64,000 nt of DNA from CAWARU01 sp963784575 (GCA_963784575.1 CAWARU010000001.1:744001-808000); one strand, 5' to 3'; counted from the stretch's first letter, positions 28,651 to 38,166 are shown. The notes: a model not told the origin generated them from the sequence alone. Numbers and translations are program-made.

Positions 28651-29071
28651 GTTGCTGATAATTTGTCATCAGTTTCATCAAACCCATTCCTTCATGTGCT
28701 ATAGCAGTTAGGGTTCGACTGATTGTTATAGCATCACAGTCGCTTCGGACTGCCAGAGTAGACTGCTGCATGAAATCCGGAGTCTGCGCTGTAGCTTTAT
28801 TGAAGATAGCTTTATCAAAGTTACGCCATAAATATGGAACACTTAAAGAAACAAGCTCATCACCTGCGTTGACTCTAATCCCCAATTCAGATTTTTTAAC
28901 AATTAATCCACCTTGCGGAAAGTAAACTGAAATAAAATCTTCCAGTTTGCAGGTATAGATGTTAGATTTTTTAGGGGTAGTGTTAGCGTTAGTGTTTGCA
29001 GAAAATTCACATATTCCCTTGGTACTTAAATAATTCAAAATTCCATTAGTTTGCAGAGTTGCACTATTCAT
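28631..29071 (-). CDS. Hypothetical protein, about 146 aa
   Basis: I do not recognise a family. The frame runs from 29182, but no ribosome site precedes that ATG, whereas the ATG at 29071 has AAGG eight bases upstream, so I choose the shorter form. It lies just downstream of dapA on the same strand. The sequence is Thr/Asn-rich with no signal peptide or membrane helix. The last residues (PFTHCP) and the stop are encoded inside a palindromic repeat, so the original C terminus may have been altered. Coding status is moderately supported. Confidence 0.45.
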   Translation of the reverse strand: MNSATLQTNGILNYLSTKGICEFSANTNANTTPKKSNIYTCKLEDFISVYFPQGGLIVKKSELGIRVNAGDELVSLSVPYLWRNFDKAIFNKATAQTPDFMQQSTLAVRSDCDAITISRTLTAIAHEGMGLMKLMTNYQQPFTHCP

Positions 29072-29193
29072 ATAACTACCCTTGCACTTCCGAGCCATGA
29101 ATACAGGATTGAATGTATGCTTTAGGCGCAGTTTTGTTGCTCCCAGTAAAGTAAAATACTGGCAGTGATACCTCGGTACCATCGGCTAAAATT

Positions 29194-30084
29194 CTACTGG
29201 GGATATGTTTCATTGTCTGGCTTCCAATTCATCAACGTTTCGTGATAAGACAAGAGGGTATTCCGAGAGGGTAAATCCTCCAGACTCAACGGTAATCGCA
29301 CCGCGTCATTATCAATAAGACCAATATCGCGCAGTAATGCCTTTATTGGAATGGGATTACTGGCTGTAAAGAAAGCTTTGCAGGACTGCCACCAAATCTT
29401 AGAGGGGATTTTCCCGCCTGCAAGGCAATGTTCTACATATCTCCTGGTTGCGTCAAACCAAGCATTTGAAGCAACCGATACAAGACCAGCTGCCCCCTCT
29501 GCAGCCATTGCTGGCATCATATAATCATCACCACAATAAATGGCAATATCGGGGGCTACAAGCTGATATTCTACAATACTTTCAACTGTACCGCTGGAAT
29601 CTTTAATTGCAAGAAAGCGATCATGATTTTTCAGATTCTTAACCGTTTCAGGATCTAGTTTAATACCGGATCTCCCAGGAACATTATATAACATCGCTGG
29701 ATGCGCTGCTTTATCCAAGAGACCTTCAAACCATTTTGTTTGTCCCATGATGCCTGGCTTGGTATAAATGGGTGTTGTCATTAAATAACCATTAATTGGC
29801 AATGTTTTACAAAATTGCAGCCATTCTAGAGCAGCATGCAAATTGTGGCTTGGCACTCCTACAATAATTTCGGTTTTGAGCTTGAGATCACAGGCAAATT
29901 GCACGATAGTGCGTCTTTCATTATCTGTAAGAGAAAGCCCTTCACCTGTGCTGCCTAATAGCACCACGCCATTGCCTGCTTTTTCTTGGGTACGTAGGAG
30001 TCGTTCTAAGCTCTGATAATCTATCTGGTTTACATTGGTCTCAAAGGGAGTAACGCAAGCTGTATATAAAATTTGATCTAACAT
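29194..30084 (-). CDS. dapA: 4-hydroxy-tetrahydrodipicolinate synthase DapA
   Basis: A 296-residue TIM-barrel aldolase. The Schiff-base Lys is K161 in AIKDSSG, the catalytic Tyr is Y133 in YNVPGRSG, and GSTGEG (44-49) is the pyruvate-binding loop. It condenses pyruvate with aspartate semialdehyde, the first step committed to lysine and meso-DAP for peptidoglycan. AGGAGG precedes the ATG by 7 bases. It follows lysC by 18 bp on the same strand, so an operon supplying DAP is likely. Confidence 0.95.
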   Translation of the reverse strand: MLDQILYTACVTPFETNVNQIDYQSLERLLRTQEKAGNGVVLLGSTGEGLSLTDNERRTIVQFACDLKLKTEIIVGVPSHNLHAALEWLQFCKTLPINGYLMTTPIYTKPGIMGQTKWFEGLLDKAAHPAMLYNVPGRSGIKLDPETVKNLKNHDRFLAIKDSSGTVESIVEYQLVAPDIAIYCGDDYMMPAMAAEGAAGLVSVASNAWFDATRRYVEHCLAGGKIPSKIWWQSCKAFFTASNPIPIKALLRDIGLIDNDAVRLPLSLEDLPSRNTLLSYHETLMNWKPDNETYPQ

Positions 30085-30102
30085 ACAAAACCTCCTAGCC
30101 TC

Positions 30103-31536
30103 TTACTTTACTAATAACTGTTGATGGAGCATTTCGGCCATCTGCGCTGCATTTTCTTTTTGTACCAAAATGCTGATACTGGAATTACTTGCGCCATAGC
30201 AAACCAAACGAATAGCATAGGGTTCTATAATTCCCAAAGCTTTTTGAATGACGCCTGGAATAGTTAAACCAGACCCAACTATAGATAATAGTGTCAACTC
30301 TTCTTCTATGAGGATCTCTGCGAATTTGCTAAGCTCTTCATAGAGTTTATGGTCGGTATGAAAAGGACTCATGGCATGTGAACCAGTACTTTTTCTATCA
30401 ATGGTGAGAGCAACGCTGACTTCGCTGGTTGTGATCAGATCTACGCTCACTTTATGCCTCGCTAGAATACCGAAAATATTGGCAATGAACCCATAAGCAT
30501 TGAGCATTTTCAAACTTTTGATGGTTACCAGAACTTGAGCTTCTCTCATGGTGATTGCGGAAATTCGGGGAGCAACAGTTTTAGGTTCTGCAACATTTAT
30601 ATAAGTTCCGGGCATATTGAACTCAAAGCTAGAGAGAATACGCACCGGTATTTGAGCCCGCACACAAGGTTCCAAAGTTGCCGGATGAAGAATTTTTGCA
30701 CCGAAATTTGCCATTTCAGCCATTTCTTGAAAATTAAGTTCTGGAATTAAATAAGCAGATTTTACTACATTGGGGTCCATCGTGTATACGCCCGGTACAT
30801 CGGTATAAATGAGCAATTCAGAAGCCTTGATCGCCTCAGCAATAAGAGCGGCGCTATAATCGCTGCCACCACGCCCTAGAGTGGTAGTTCGTCCATCTAG
30901 TGTACTGCCGATAAAACCTTGGGTAACGCAAAGTCCTTCTGGAAAACGTTCCATATGCTCTTGGATCCTCTCCAGATCAGGTGTCGCTTTACCAAAATGC
31001 TCATCTGTTATGAGGTATTTCCGGATATCCACATAGCTTGAATTCATACCCTGCGATGCAATGAAAGCCTGTACGATGAGGGATGAAAAGATCTCACCAT
31101 ATGACAATATGCGATCAATCGTTTCCGGTGTTTCCGAGGTTTCCAATGTTTCCGAGGTTTCCGAGGTTTCCGAGGTTTCCGATGTTTCCGATGTTTCAGC
31201 TGATCCCGCTGTTTGCTGCGCTTGCATATCGAGATGGGCATCTTTTTCCATCTCTCTGGATATCTCCACAATTTTATCCTCTATTGACAGTCCTAAATCT
31301 TCTGCAAGCTGTAAATGAATGTTCAAAATCTGTTTAAGTAATGTCTTCCGCAAATTTTGTTCAGCATGATGAGTATGACATAACTTCACCAAAAGATCGG
31401 TAACACCACCAACGGCACTTACCACAACCACGCGAATTTCAGGCTTTGAACTTATAATTTTACTAAGCCTTTGAATTGCCTCTGCTGTTTTAACACTGGT
31501 TCCACCAAATTTGGCAATAACATTACGTCGATTCAT
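30103..31536 (-). CDS. lysC: Aspartate kinase LysC with an in-frame tandem-repeat insert
   Basis: The amino-acid kinase domain begins AKFGGTSVKTAEAI and contains TLGRGGSDYSAAL and YTDVPGVYTMDP. Two ACT regulatory domains follow (~300-470, LVTIKSLKML and LLSIVGSGL). It phosphorylates aspartate at the head of the lysine/DAP pathway and is probably feedback-regulated through the ACT domains. I prefer the ATG at 31536 (477 aa), which has a G-rich site just upstream, over the in-frame ATG at 31548. Residues ~115-140 form an (ETS)n stretch coded by nine 9-bp units (31121-31201), absent from ordinary aspartate kinases. It follows the aldehyde dehydrogenase gene by 53 bp. Confidence 0.93.
   Translation of the reverse strand: MNRRNVIAKFGGTSVKTAEAIQRLSKIISSKPEIRVVVVSAVGGVTDLLVKLCHTHHAEQNLRKTLLKQILNIHLQLAEDLGLSIEDKIVEISREMEKDAHLDMQAQQTAGSAETSETSETSETSETSETLETSETPETIDRILSYGEIFSSLIVQAFIASQGMNSSYVDIRKYLITDEHFGKATPDLERIQEHMERFPEGLCVTQGFIGSTLDGRTTTLGRGGSDYSAALIAEAIKASELLIYTDVPGVYTMDPNVVKSAYLIPELNFQEMAEMANFGAKILHPATLEPCVRAQIPVRILSSFEFNMPGTYINVAEPKTVAPRISAITMREAQVLVTIKSLKMLNAYGFIANIFGILARHKVSVDLITTSEVSVALTIDRKSTGSHAMSPFHTDHKLYEELSKFAEILIEEELTLLSIVGSGLTIPGVIQKALGIIEPYAIRLVCYGASNSSISILVQKENAAQMAEMLHQQLLVK
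31121..31201. repeat. 9-bp tandem repeat (about nine units) inside lysC
   Basis: Units read GTTTCCGAG with variants (GAT, AAT, GGT endings). The period is a multiple of three, so copy-number change would lengthen or shorten a Glu-Thr-Ser linker without breaking the frame. Confidence 0.9.
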
Positions 31537-31589
31537 AATAGCCCCCATCGAAGAATTAACAAATTCTTAAATGCTTTGAATTAGATAGG

Positions 31590-32963
31590 CTATTTTACCA
31601 CGACCGTCTTAATATTCACAAATTCTTTAATGCCTTCCTCTGACAATTCACGCCCAAATCCTGAAGATTTAATACCGCCAAAGGGCAAGCGCGGATCAGA
31701 TTTTACGAAATCATTGACGAAACAGGATCCTGCTTCGAGATCATGACTTGCGATTTTCAAGCCGTGTTCAATGTTCTGGGTGAAAATTCCAGCACCTAAA
31801 CCAAAACGCGTGCCATTGGCGATCTGAATGGCTTCTTGTTCATTATTAACCTCGATTAGTACAACTACAGGACCAAATAATTCATCATCATAGGCTGGCA
31901 TGCCCTTTTTGACATCGACTAAAAGGGTTGGGGGGTAGTAGAAACCCGGTCCATCAGGCAACACGCCTCCTTTCAAGAGAACGGCGCCTTTTGCAACACT
32001 TTCCGTAACTTGTTTATGCAAGGACTCTCGCAAGTCTTTACGCGCCATTGGCGCAATTTTTTTCATCCCCTCTTTGTCTTTGGTCACATCAATCGTATAA
32101 TTACCAATTTTTTCCAACATCAATTCTTGGAATCTTTTCATGATGGGCTTCATTACTAAAATTCGCTTCGGTGAAATGCAAGATTGTCCGGAATTTTGCA
32201 TACGACCTTTCATTATTAATTCTGCCGCATTATCCAAATCAGCATCTTCTAGGATAATATAGGGGTCTGAGCCTCCAAGTTCGAGTACCACTTTTTTCAA
32301 AGCAGAACCCGCTTCTTTTGCAACGATGCTGCCGGTACGAATGCTTCCTGTCAAAGTTGCCGCAGCAATCTTCTGATGCTTAATCAAGTTATCGATCATC
32401 TCACCATCGGCGCTGAGGGTCCTGAACAAATCACTTGGAAAGCCTGATTCTTTGAATACTTTTTCAATGGCAAGTGCGCAACCCATGGTATTAACGGAAT
32501 GCTTTAAAACAGCAGCATTTCCCGCCATTAATGAGGGTGCTGCAAAACGGAACACCTGCCAGAAGGGAAAATTCCAAGGCATGATTGCGAGAACTATTCC
32601 TAATGGATTGTAAGTCACAAAACTCTTGCTGCTTTCGGTTTTGACTGGTCTCGGGGCAAGAAATTTTTCAGCATTCTCTGCGAAATATTTGCAGACCAGT
32701 GCGCATTTCTCAATTTCAGCAGTACTCTCATTTGGGAGTTTTCCTATTTCTTCCGTGATGAGCTCGCTCAAGGTTTGTTTATTGTCTGATAAGTATTCTG
32801 CTGCCTTAATCATTTTTTTGGCGCGATCTGAAAAAGCTGTTTTTCGCCATTCGAGGAAAGTGCGGTGACCATCATTCAAAATCTGCTCTATTTCATCATT
32901 TGTCATGAATTTGTAGCTTTGGATTGTTTTGCCGGTTGCCGGGTTGATGGTTTCGAACGTCAT
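31590..32963 (-). CDS. NAD(P)-dependent aldehyde dehydrogenase, succinate-semialdehyde type
   Basis: A 457-residue ALDH with the catalytic Cys C262 in NSGQSCISPKR, the general base E228 in LELGGSDP, and N131 in PWNFPFWQ. The pattern SGQSC-ISPKR and the overall length match the GabD/Sad-like succinate semialdehyde dehydrogenases. Substrate is not proven. GAGGTG precedes the ATG. It stands upstream of lysC on the same strand but may be transcribed on its own. Confidence 0.88.
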   Translation of the reverse strand: MTFETINPATGKTIQSYKFMTNDEIEQILNDGHRTFLEWRKTAFSDRAKKMIKAAEYLSDNKQTLSELITEEIGKLPNESTAEIEKCALVCKYFAENAEKFLAPRPVKTESSKSFVTYNPLGIVLAIMPWNFPFWQVFRFAAPSLMAGNAAVLKHSVNTMGCALAIEKVFKESGFPSDLFRTLSADGEMIDNLIKHQKIAAATLTGSIRTGSIVAKEAGSALKKVVLELGGSDPYIILEDADLDNAAELIMKGRMQNSGQSCISPKRILVMKPIMKRFQELMLEKIGNYTIDVTKDKEGMKKIAPMARKDLRESLHKQVTESVAKGAVLLKGGVLPDGPGFYYPPTLLVDVKKGMPAYDDELFGPVVVLIEVNNEQEAIQIANGTRFGLGAGIFTQNIEHGLKIASHDLEAGSCFVNDFVKSDPRLPFGGIKSSGFGRELSEEGIKEFVNIKTVVVK

Positions 32964-33103
32964 AATTTCACCTCATTCAGAAGCAGAGAAAGAGCTCAAC
33001 AATGGAAACTGCTGAATTCATTGCAGCACTATTAAATTAATCAACAGCACTATGAAGCACACTATGAATAGTATAGAAAAATTATAGACTGTTATTAAAA
33101 ATA

Positions 33104-33646
33104 TTACACTTTAGCTCTGGTGAGTGATTTATAAGCTCTTTCTTCAGCGACAACGGTGCCCGGAATAGTAAAAGTAACGCTAGGATCATTCAAAGCGGTA
33201 AATACTATTGAATCTGCTTTACGTGTATCTGTTCTACGTAAGTCTGTTCTATGCAACATCGCTCTTTCCTTTTCATATTTTATTGCTACAGATTCTAGTG
33301 ATTCCGGTATGTGAAATGTAACGTTGGGATTATCGATTGCCGTAATTACTCTTGTTTGGGTCTTTAACTTTCCAGCTCCGTTATCAAAACTGAATGAATG
33401 AGCTTTATCACCTGCCCCAGCTGACTGGCTCATTGCTGAACTGCTTTGAATTTCTTCTGCTTGCAATTGTACATGTGACAACATAGCGGGATCAGACTGA
33501 GAATGTAGTGATGATGAACTTGGCCCCTGGTTCTCTGCAGATTGGGGGGTTTGATTAGAAAAACACTCACAAATTCCACAACAAATGAAATTGAGTGCAT
33601 TTGCAAGTGTACTGCAAAGGGAACGACAGAATTTTTTGATGCTCAT
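33104..33646 (-). CDS. Hypothetical protein with Cys-rich N-terminus and a duplicated motif, 180 aa
   Basis: No family recognised. The N-terminal 28 residues carry six Cys (C7, C11, C22, C23, C26, C28) on an amphipathic helix, which could be an acylation or membrane-targeting signal. A Ser/Gln-rich linker (~30-90) follows. Then come two copies of a 14-residue motif, ITAIDNPNVTFHIP (101-114) and FTALNDPSVTFTIP (149-162), separated by a basic Arg/Thr/Asp-rich spacer. Short DNA repeats lie in the spacer. GAGGA precedes the ATG. It looks like a small effector-type protein; this is inference. Confidence 0.75.
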   Translation of the reverse strand: MSIKKFCRSLCSTLANALNFICCGICECFSNQTPQSAENQGPSSSSLHSQSDPAMLSHVQLQAEEIQSSSAMSQSAGAGDKAHSFSFDNGAGKLKTQTRVITAIDNPNVTFHIPESLESVAIKYEKERAMLHRTDLRRTDTRKADSIVFTALNDPSVTFTIPGTVVAEERAYKSLTRAKV

Positions 33647-33813
33647 ACAACTATCCTCATTATTATCAGTAAGTTAAAATTATCAATAAGTTAAATTTTT
33701 ATATATCTTACCACGACAGAGCAGAAAATAAAACATTTTGTGTTGTGGTTAATAATATGATAAATTTGGAAGCAGCATTTTAAACAACTATTTATAGGTT
33801 ATAGGTTTTAAGC

Positions 33814-35838
33814 ATGTTTATAAACCGAATTAGAAATGGATTCAAAGCAGCAGTTGCTATTGTAAAATTACCCTATCAAAAATTAAAAGAAACGTTGAGA
33901 CTCACTGGGGAAACCTTACACATTGTAAAGCCTATCATTAGCCTGCAAAAAATAAAATATACTTTCATTGCAGGCAGTATTGCATCGCTTACTCTCTTTG
34001 AATTTGGATTATATTATTTAAGTCTCCAAAGAGCAAAGGAAGGTTCTGAAACTGCACTTAATGATAATATGATGCTCATCTTAGGCAATTTATTCGGTGG
34101 ATCTATTATTAGGAATTTAAGAGATGTTATAACGCGCAACGCAGAATATGAACTGAGCAAATTACTTAAAATTACTGTGCTTGAAAAAACTTTAACCAAC
34201 AGAGGGAATAGCATCGGCATTCAATTCTTACAAGATCTAGAAAAGATGAAAGATCCCAAAAAGAACTCATTATCCTTACATGAAATCATCATAAATTGCA
34301 ATGATTTCGGTAGCAACACAGTAAAATTCACTTTTAGTATTGTTTCAGAATCGGTGACTATTTTGCTGAATCTTTATTTCCTTAAAAATCTGTTTGAATT
34401 GATCAATGATAAAAGAATATTGGCTGCGAGCAGCATATTAGGTATTTCTTTTGCAGGATTCATGGGGTGGATCAGTGATCGATTTGAAAAAATCTGTATC
34501 ACGGAGAATGAAAATGCCTCCAAAATCCAATCACAATTTCAATTTCTTGAAGCACATCCCTTTGAAATTTCTGCTCTCAAAGGAGAATTAAAGGAATGCT
34601 CAAAGCTCGTTATGTCTTATCAACAACTTGGAGAAAACAAGAAAAATACCAATCTTACGCTTTTTGGCTTCCAATCATCCAATGATATTTTTTATAACTT
34701 ACTTGGCGCCATGTTAGAGGCTTATACCCCTGTTTTACTCGCCACACAGCAAACTAATTTCTTTACGATTGCCATGATGCACAGAAATTTATTAAATGTG
34801 ATGTTCGCGTTGAAGAGCTTGGTGTCTTCATTGACACAAAATGTTTCAGCAATCGCTGCAAGTCATGCAAAATATCGTGAGTTTATCGATTTAACTTCAA
34901 CCTGGGAACAATTTCAAAAAAACCGTAAGTTTATGACAGCCTATGATCAAAAAGTATTTTCATTAAACCTTAATGTCCACATCCCCAAAAAGCATTTTAA
35001 TTTAAAATCTTTTAATGAAGTGATGAATACTGCGAATCTCCTTAGAAATGCAGAGCTGCGTCTCAAACCTGGCGCAATTTACAAACTTCTTGGCAACTCT
35101 GGCATTGGAAAGACCACGTTATTAAAAGCGATTTTGGGCCATTTCCCCTGCACGACAGGAAAAATAGGTTTCCCCTGCAAGGCTCATGAAATTTTCTACC
35201 AAACCCAGAGTATCATTTTGCCAGACGAATCCACCCTTTTAGAGGCCATCACCTATCCTGAAGCCCCTAATTTAAATTCACGGCAACTGAAGAATCTCCA
35301 TGAAATGATGTCCGCTCTGGGCCTCAAAAATAAAATTGATGATTTAATGACTGTCAAAAATTGGCCCCGAATATTGAGCGGCGGAGAACAAAAAAAGGTC
35401 AGTCTGTTGCGAGTTTTAGTGAAGGCAGAAAATATTAAATTCCTTATCCTGGATGAACCTTCTGCCGGACTTGATACTGCGAGCAGGCAGGCTCTTTTTA
35501 CTTTAATTAAACAATATTTATCCCATGCTCTTGTTATTTATACCGATCATGTCCACGACGAAAATTTGGAAGTAAAAGAATTAGCAGAATTGATAAAAGC
35601 ATCAGACTCAGGACTAAAATCTGATACAATCCACCCTGAAAGAAAAACCAAAAAGGAAAAAACCCAAGAAAAAGAATTAAACCGAGAAATTGTAAAGCTA
35701 AAGGAAGTAGACCAAAAAATTGAAACTCTATATTCCTATTTAAGGCTTCGAACGGAACTGAGACCCGAGTTCTATCAAGGTACCATTGAAATCGATGTTA
35801 GCAGACGAAGACTCATTTCGAAAACGCATCATTCATAA
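33814..35838 (+). CDS. ABC transporter, fused permease and ATPase
   Basis: A 674-residue half transporter. Membrane segments fall at about 50-70, 85-100, 170-195, 203-220 and 293-325. The ATPase domain has Walker A GNSGIGKT (427-434), signature LSGGEQ (521-526), Walker B FLILDEP (543-549) and a switch His (H579 in YTDHVHDE). The C-terminal ~85 residues are an added Lys/Glu-rich coiled segment. The permease half resembles the YddA/SbmA-like or peroxisomal-type exporters more than MsbA, but the fit is loose and the substrate unknown. It is followed by small and ankyrin genes of effector type. Confidence 0.82.
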   Translation: MFINRIRNGFKAAVAIVKLPYQKLKETLRLTGETLHIVKPIISLQKIKYTFIAGSIASLTLFEFGLYYLSLQRAKEGSETALNDNMMLILGNLFGGSIIRNLRDVITRNAEYELSKLLKITVLEKTLTNRGNSIGIQFLQDLEKMKDPKKNSLSLHEIIINCNDFGSNTVKFTFSIVSESVTILLNLYFLKNLFELINDKRILAASSILGISFAGFMGWISDRFEKICITENENASKIQSQFQFLEAHPFEISALKGELKECSKLVMSYQQLGENKKNTNLTLFGFQSSNDIFYNLLGAMLEAYTPVLLATQQTNFFTIAMMHRNLLNVMFALKSLVSSLTQNVSAIAASHAKYREFIDLTSTWEQFQKNRKFMTAYDQKVFSLNLNVHIPKKHFNLKSFNEVMNTANLLRNAELRLKPGAIYKLLGNSGIGKTTLLKAILGHFPCTTGKIGFPCKAHEIFYQTQSIILPDESTLLEAITYPEAPNLNSRQLKNLHEMMSALGLKNKIDDLMTVKNWPRILSGGEQKKVSLLRVLVKAENIKFLILDEPSAGLDTASRQALFTLIKQYLSHALVIYTDHVHDENLEVKELAELIKASDSGLKSDTIHPERKTKKEKTQEKELNREIVKLKEVDQKIETLYSYLRLRTELRPEFYQGTIEIDVSRRRLISKTHHS

Positions 35839-36040
35839 ATAAGCTTAAATAAGTTGTTAATTTAACTGGAGATTTACAAATAATAATTTTTTTGTTGTAA
35901 ACACACGGTTTATACTGAATTTGAACTCTTCTAAACACTTGAAATCAACATAGGTTTCTGATACCATTAGTACTTTATAATAATTCAATTGATTACTTAA
36001 TTGAAAATTTCTTATTAAAATTAATGATTGGAGTATAATT

Positions 36041-36223
36041 ATGTTACGTTTTACAAGTTCCCATGAGAGCAAACCAAAACCAGAACCAACCCAAAAAAGA
36101 GCAGAGTTTCATCTTATTTCTGAACAGGAATTGAGACAGAGAATTGATGCTGAGCGTAAAAAGACGGAAGAAGAGTCACAAATGCAGCAGATTACTTCTA
36201 AAACCGCTCAATTAAAAATCTAG
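36041..36223 (+). CDS. Small hypothetical protein, 60 aa
   Basis: A 60-residue highly charged protein rich in Lys, Glu and Gln with a helical middle (EQELRQRIDAERKKTEEES). GGAG lies 8 bases before the ATG, which supports it as a real gene. It sits alone between the ABC transporter and an ankyrin gene. No function can be given. Confidence 0.6.
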   Translation: MLRFTSSHESKPKPEPTQKRAEFHLISEQELRQRIDAERKKTEEESQMQQITSKTAQLKI

Positions 36224-36355
36224 ATCTAGCACTTTCATAAGATAAACCCAAATGTTCAACCATATCAAATCAAACATTTGGTGATCATTTGATATGGTTG
36301 ATGATATAGTTGAATATTGTTGAGAAACTTACCCATACGAATCGAGGAATTTTTT

Positions 36356-37669
36356 ATGTCAAGTTCACCACAAAACTTAAAACTAGAGTTAGAGCAAAAG
36401 TCTAAAATTGAAAAGTTATCCTTGGCATTTAAAAAGGCAAAGGAAAACAATGATTATACAAAGATCATACATTTTCTAACAATTTGTAATCAAGACAGCT
36501 TAAAGATTTGTCTGGAATATGGCATTGTGCAGCATATGGATAAGGACGCACTGAACAAGCTCTTTTTGAGAGTGATTACAATGACAGATACAACAATTCA
36601 AGCTAATCATAAAATTCAAAATAGCTTGCCTACATCTCAAAGATTTACTCCAGAGAGTGAGAAGTTTTTTAATATTGAATTGATTAAATTATTTTTCGAA
36701 CAATGTATTCTTTTTGGTTGTCTTTTACAAATAGACTGTCCCATACATCTCATTTTAAAAACTGAATGTTTGTTTCGTTTGAGCTTATCAAGTAATAACA
36801 CTCATAAACTGCTTGTTTATCTACTCGAAAATGGTGTTCCGATAGATTTAAAAGACAAAGATGGCAAAACCATCGAGGATGTAGCAAATGACATCCGTGG
36901 TCATAGAGGTATGCTAGACCTTAATTATAACTATTGCGAATCTTTATTTAATAAAGCTACTAATACTGCTATAGGCCCAAAAAATTTATATTGGACTCCA
37001 TGGTTCAATATAACTACCTATCTTAAACTACGAAGTGTTAATAACTTTAATACCCTACTTCATACCGCTTGTGAATTCAATTTAACTATGGCCCAATTTA
37101 TTCTAACTGCAGTGGCAACGCTTCCGCCACAACAAAGATTTCACATTCTAACTGCACAAAATGCAATAAAAATGACTCCGCTTGACATTCTTTATCAGCG
37201 ATTAGAGCGCTGCAGTATTAGTGAAAGAGTAGACCAAGATATATCGGAAAAAGAGAGTAAAAAAATTTCGGAAGAAATAATAATTCATACTGTCATTAAG
37301 CAATTTCGGAATTTGATGCAAAATCTTGTTGATAAATCTGTGATATCTTTCCGACAAGCTGTGAAGCTTGGTTTTAATGAAACAAGCCCTCTGAACAAAT
37401 TACCAACTCCATTGACAGCGAAAATTTTTCAATTCCTGTCCTGGGAGCCTTCCTGCAACTTTGGTACGACGTCAGAAAGCCAACAACTTGTTTCTAAGGC
37501 ATTCTATAGAGCAACAGTCAGCCCCACTGTGCTTTCTATGAGTGAAAGATTATTTCTTGTTAACAAACCTTTGTGTGATAAAGTTTTGCAAGAAGTACAA
37601 GTTCAAACCCAAATGAAAGATCCAGATAAAGATACGCATCTTGAGAAAGCTCTAAAGAAATTTTCCTAA
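36356..37669 (+). CDS. Ankyrin-repeat protein with C-terminal F-box-like segment, 437 aa
   Basis: The ATG at 36356 has GAGG eight bases upstream and is preferred over the TTG at 36317. Ankyrin-like units are visible at about 165-200 (HKLLVYLLENGVPIDLKDKDGKT) and 225-285 (NTLLHTACEFNLTMAQFIL, MTPLDILYQRL). Near residue ~360 the pattern PLTAKIFQFLSWEP, then SQQLVSKAFYRAT, resembles an F-box (hydrophobic helix, then a loop and VSKAFYR). No signal peptide. Ankyrin plus F-box architecture in an intracellular bacterium suggests a translocated effector recruiting host SCF ligase, but the F-box is weak and this is inference. Confidence 0.75.
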   Translation: MSSSPQNLKLELEQKSKIEKLSLAFKKAKENNDYTKIIHFLTICNQDSLKICLEYGIVQHMDKDALNKLFLRVITMTDTTIQANHKIQNSLPTSQRFTPESEKFFNIELIKLFFEQCILFGCLLQIDCPIHLILKTECLFRLSLSSNNTHKLLVYLLENGVPIDLKDKDGKTIEDVANDIRGHRGMLDLNYNYCESLFNKATNTAIGPKNLYWTPWFNITTYLKLRSVNNFNTLLHTACEFNLTMAQFILTAVATLPPQQRFHILTAQNAIKMTPLDILYQRLERCSISERVDQDISEKESKKISEEIIIHTVIKQFRNLMQNLVDKSVISFRQAVKLGFNETSPLNKLPTPLTAKIFQFLSWEPSCNFGTTSESQQLVSKAFYRATVSPTVLSMSERLFLVNKPLCDKVLQEVQVQTQMKDPDKDTHLEKALKKFS

Positions 37670-37980
37670 AGTTTCTTCTATACCTTACTATCTTGATTAT
37701 CTTGCTCGACCTAAGCTATTTTGTTGTCAGGATAATGCCGGTATTTTTATGGATAGTTGCCCGCGAAAAAAGAGAGATTTGTTTCCCTGCACCCTAGTAG
37801 CTTTTTTTATTATTGATAGGATTTATGATTTCAGAACCAAAGTGTGCTATTAAACTAAATCATTAATATTGTCATGCTTAGCTTGTCACTTATCTACCTA
37901 TTATCAGCTTTCAAATTCTCCGCTTTTTCGATAAAATAGTAACTTGAATCATTAAAAATTGATTTAAGAGGGACATTCAC
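37670..37980. other. AT-rich gap before the tRNA-Arg locus
   Basis: 311 bp without a gene that I can support. It must hold the promoter for the small ORF and tRNA-Arg; TAAAAT near 37932 is a possible -10. No clear repeat or terminator is seen. Confidence 0.3.
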
Positions 37981-38103
37981 ATGGATCTTCGAAAATATTA
38001 CACTTTAGGCTTTCCCATACTACAAACCATGCTGATTATTGGCAGTCTCGGCATCGTCATTTCACTGGTTTATTACTTTTGCTCCGGTGGCACAGCTGGA
38101 TAG
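37981..38103 (+). CDS. Small membrane protein, 40 aa, overlapping the tRNA-Arg gene
   Basis: Read directly: ATG at 37981, TAG at 38101-38103, 40 residues with one hydrophobic helix (LGFPILQTMLIIGSLGIVIS and on to VYYF). AGAGGGA lies about 8 bases upstream of the ATG, a strong site. The last 7 codons overlap the 5' half of tRNA-Arg, so one transcript cannot be both intact tRNA and full message. Either expression is balanced by processing or the ORF is fortuitous. No family known to me. Confidence 0.5.
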   Translation: MDLRKYYTLGFPILQTMLIIGSLGIVISLVYYFCSGGTAG

Positions 38104-38157
38104 CGCAGCCCCCTCCTAAGGGGCAGGTCGGAGGTTCAAATCCTCTCCGGGGCACCA
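38081..38157 (+). tRNA. tRNA-Arg (anticodon CCT)
   Basis: A 77-nt cloverleaf: acceptor GCTCCGG pairs with CCGGGGC, the anticodon stem GCCCC/GGGGC encloses the loop CTCCTAA (anticodon CCT, reads AGG), the T arm is GGAGG-TTCAAAT-CCTCT, and the CCA end is encoded. Its 3' 45 bases plus 9 bases downstream are repeated at 48709-48762, which marks it as the integration site of a genomic island. Confidence 0.93.
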
Positions 38158-38166
38158 TATAAATCA
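38113..38166. repeat. attL-like direct repeat (tRNA-Arg 3' part)
   Basis: 54 bp from the anticodon loop of tRNA-Arg into the flank, matching 48709-48762 at 51 of 54 positions. The intact tRNA at this side makes it the reconstituted attachment end of a 10.6-kb island. Confidence 0.8.

Noticed and set aside
31121..31201. CRISPR array
   Set aside because: The repeats are contiguous 9-bp units inside a coding frame with no spacers. No CRISPR array or cas gene was seen in the window.
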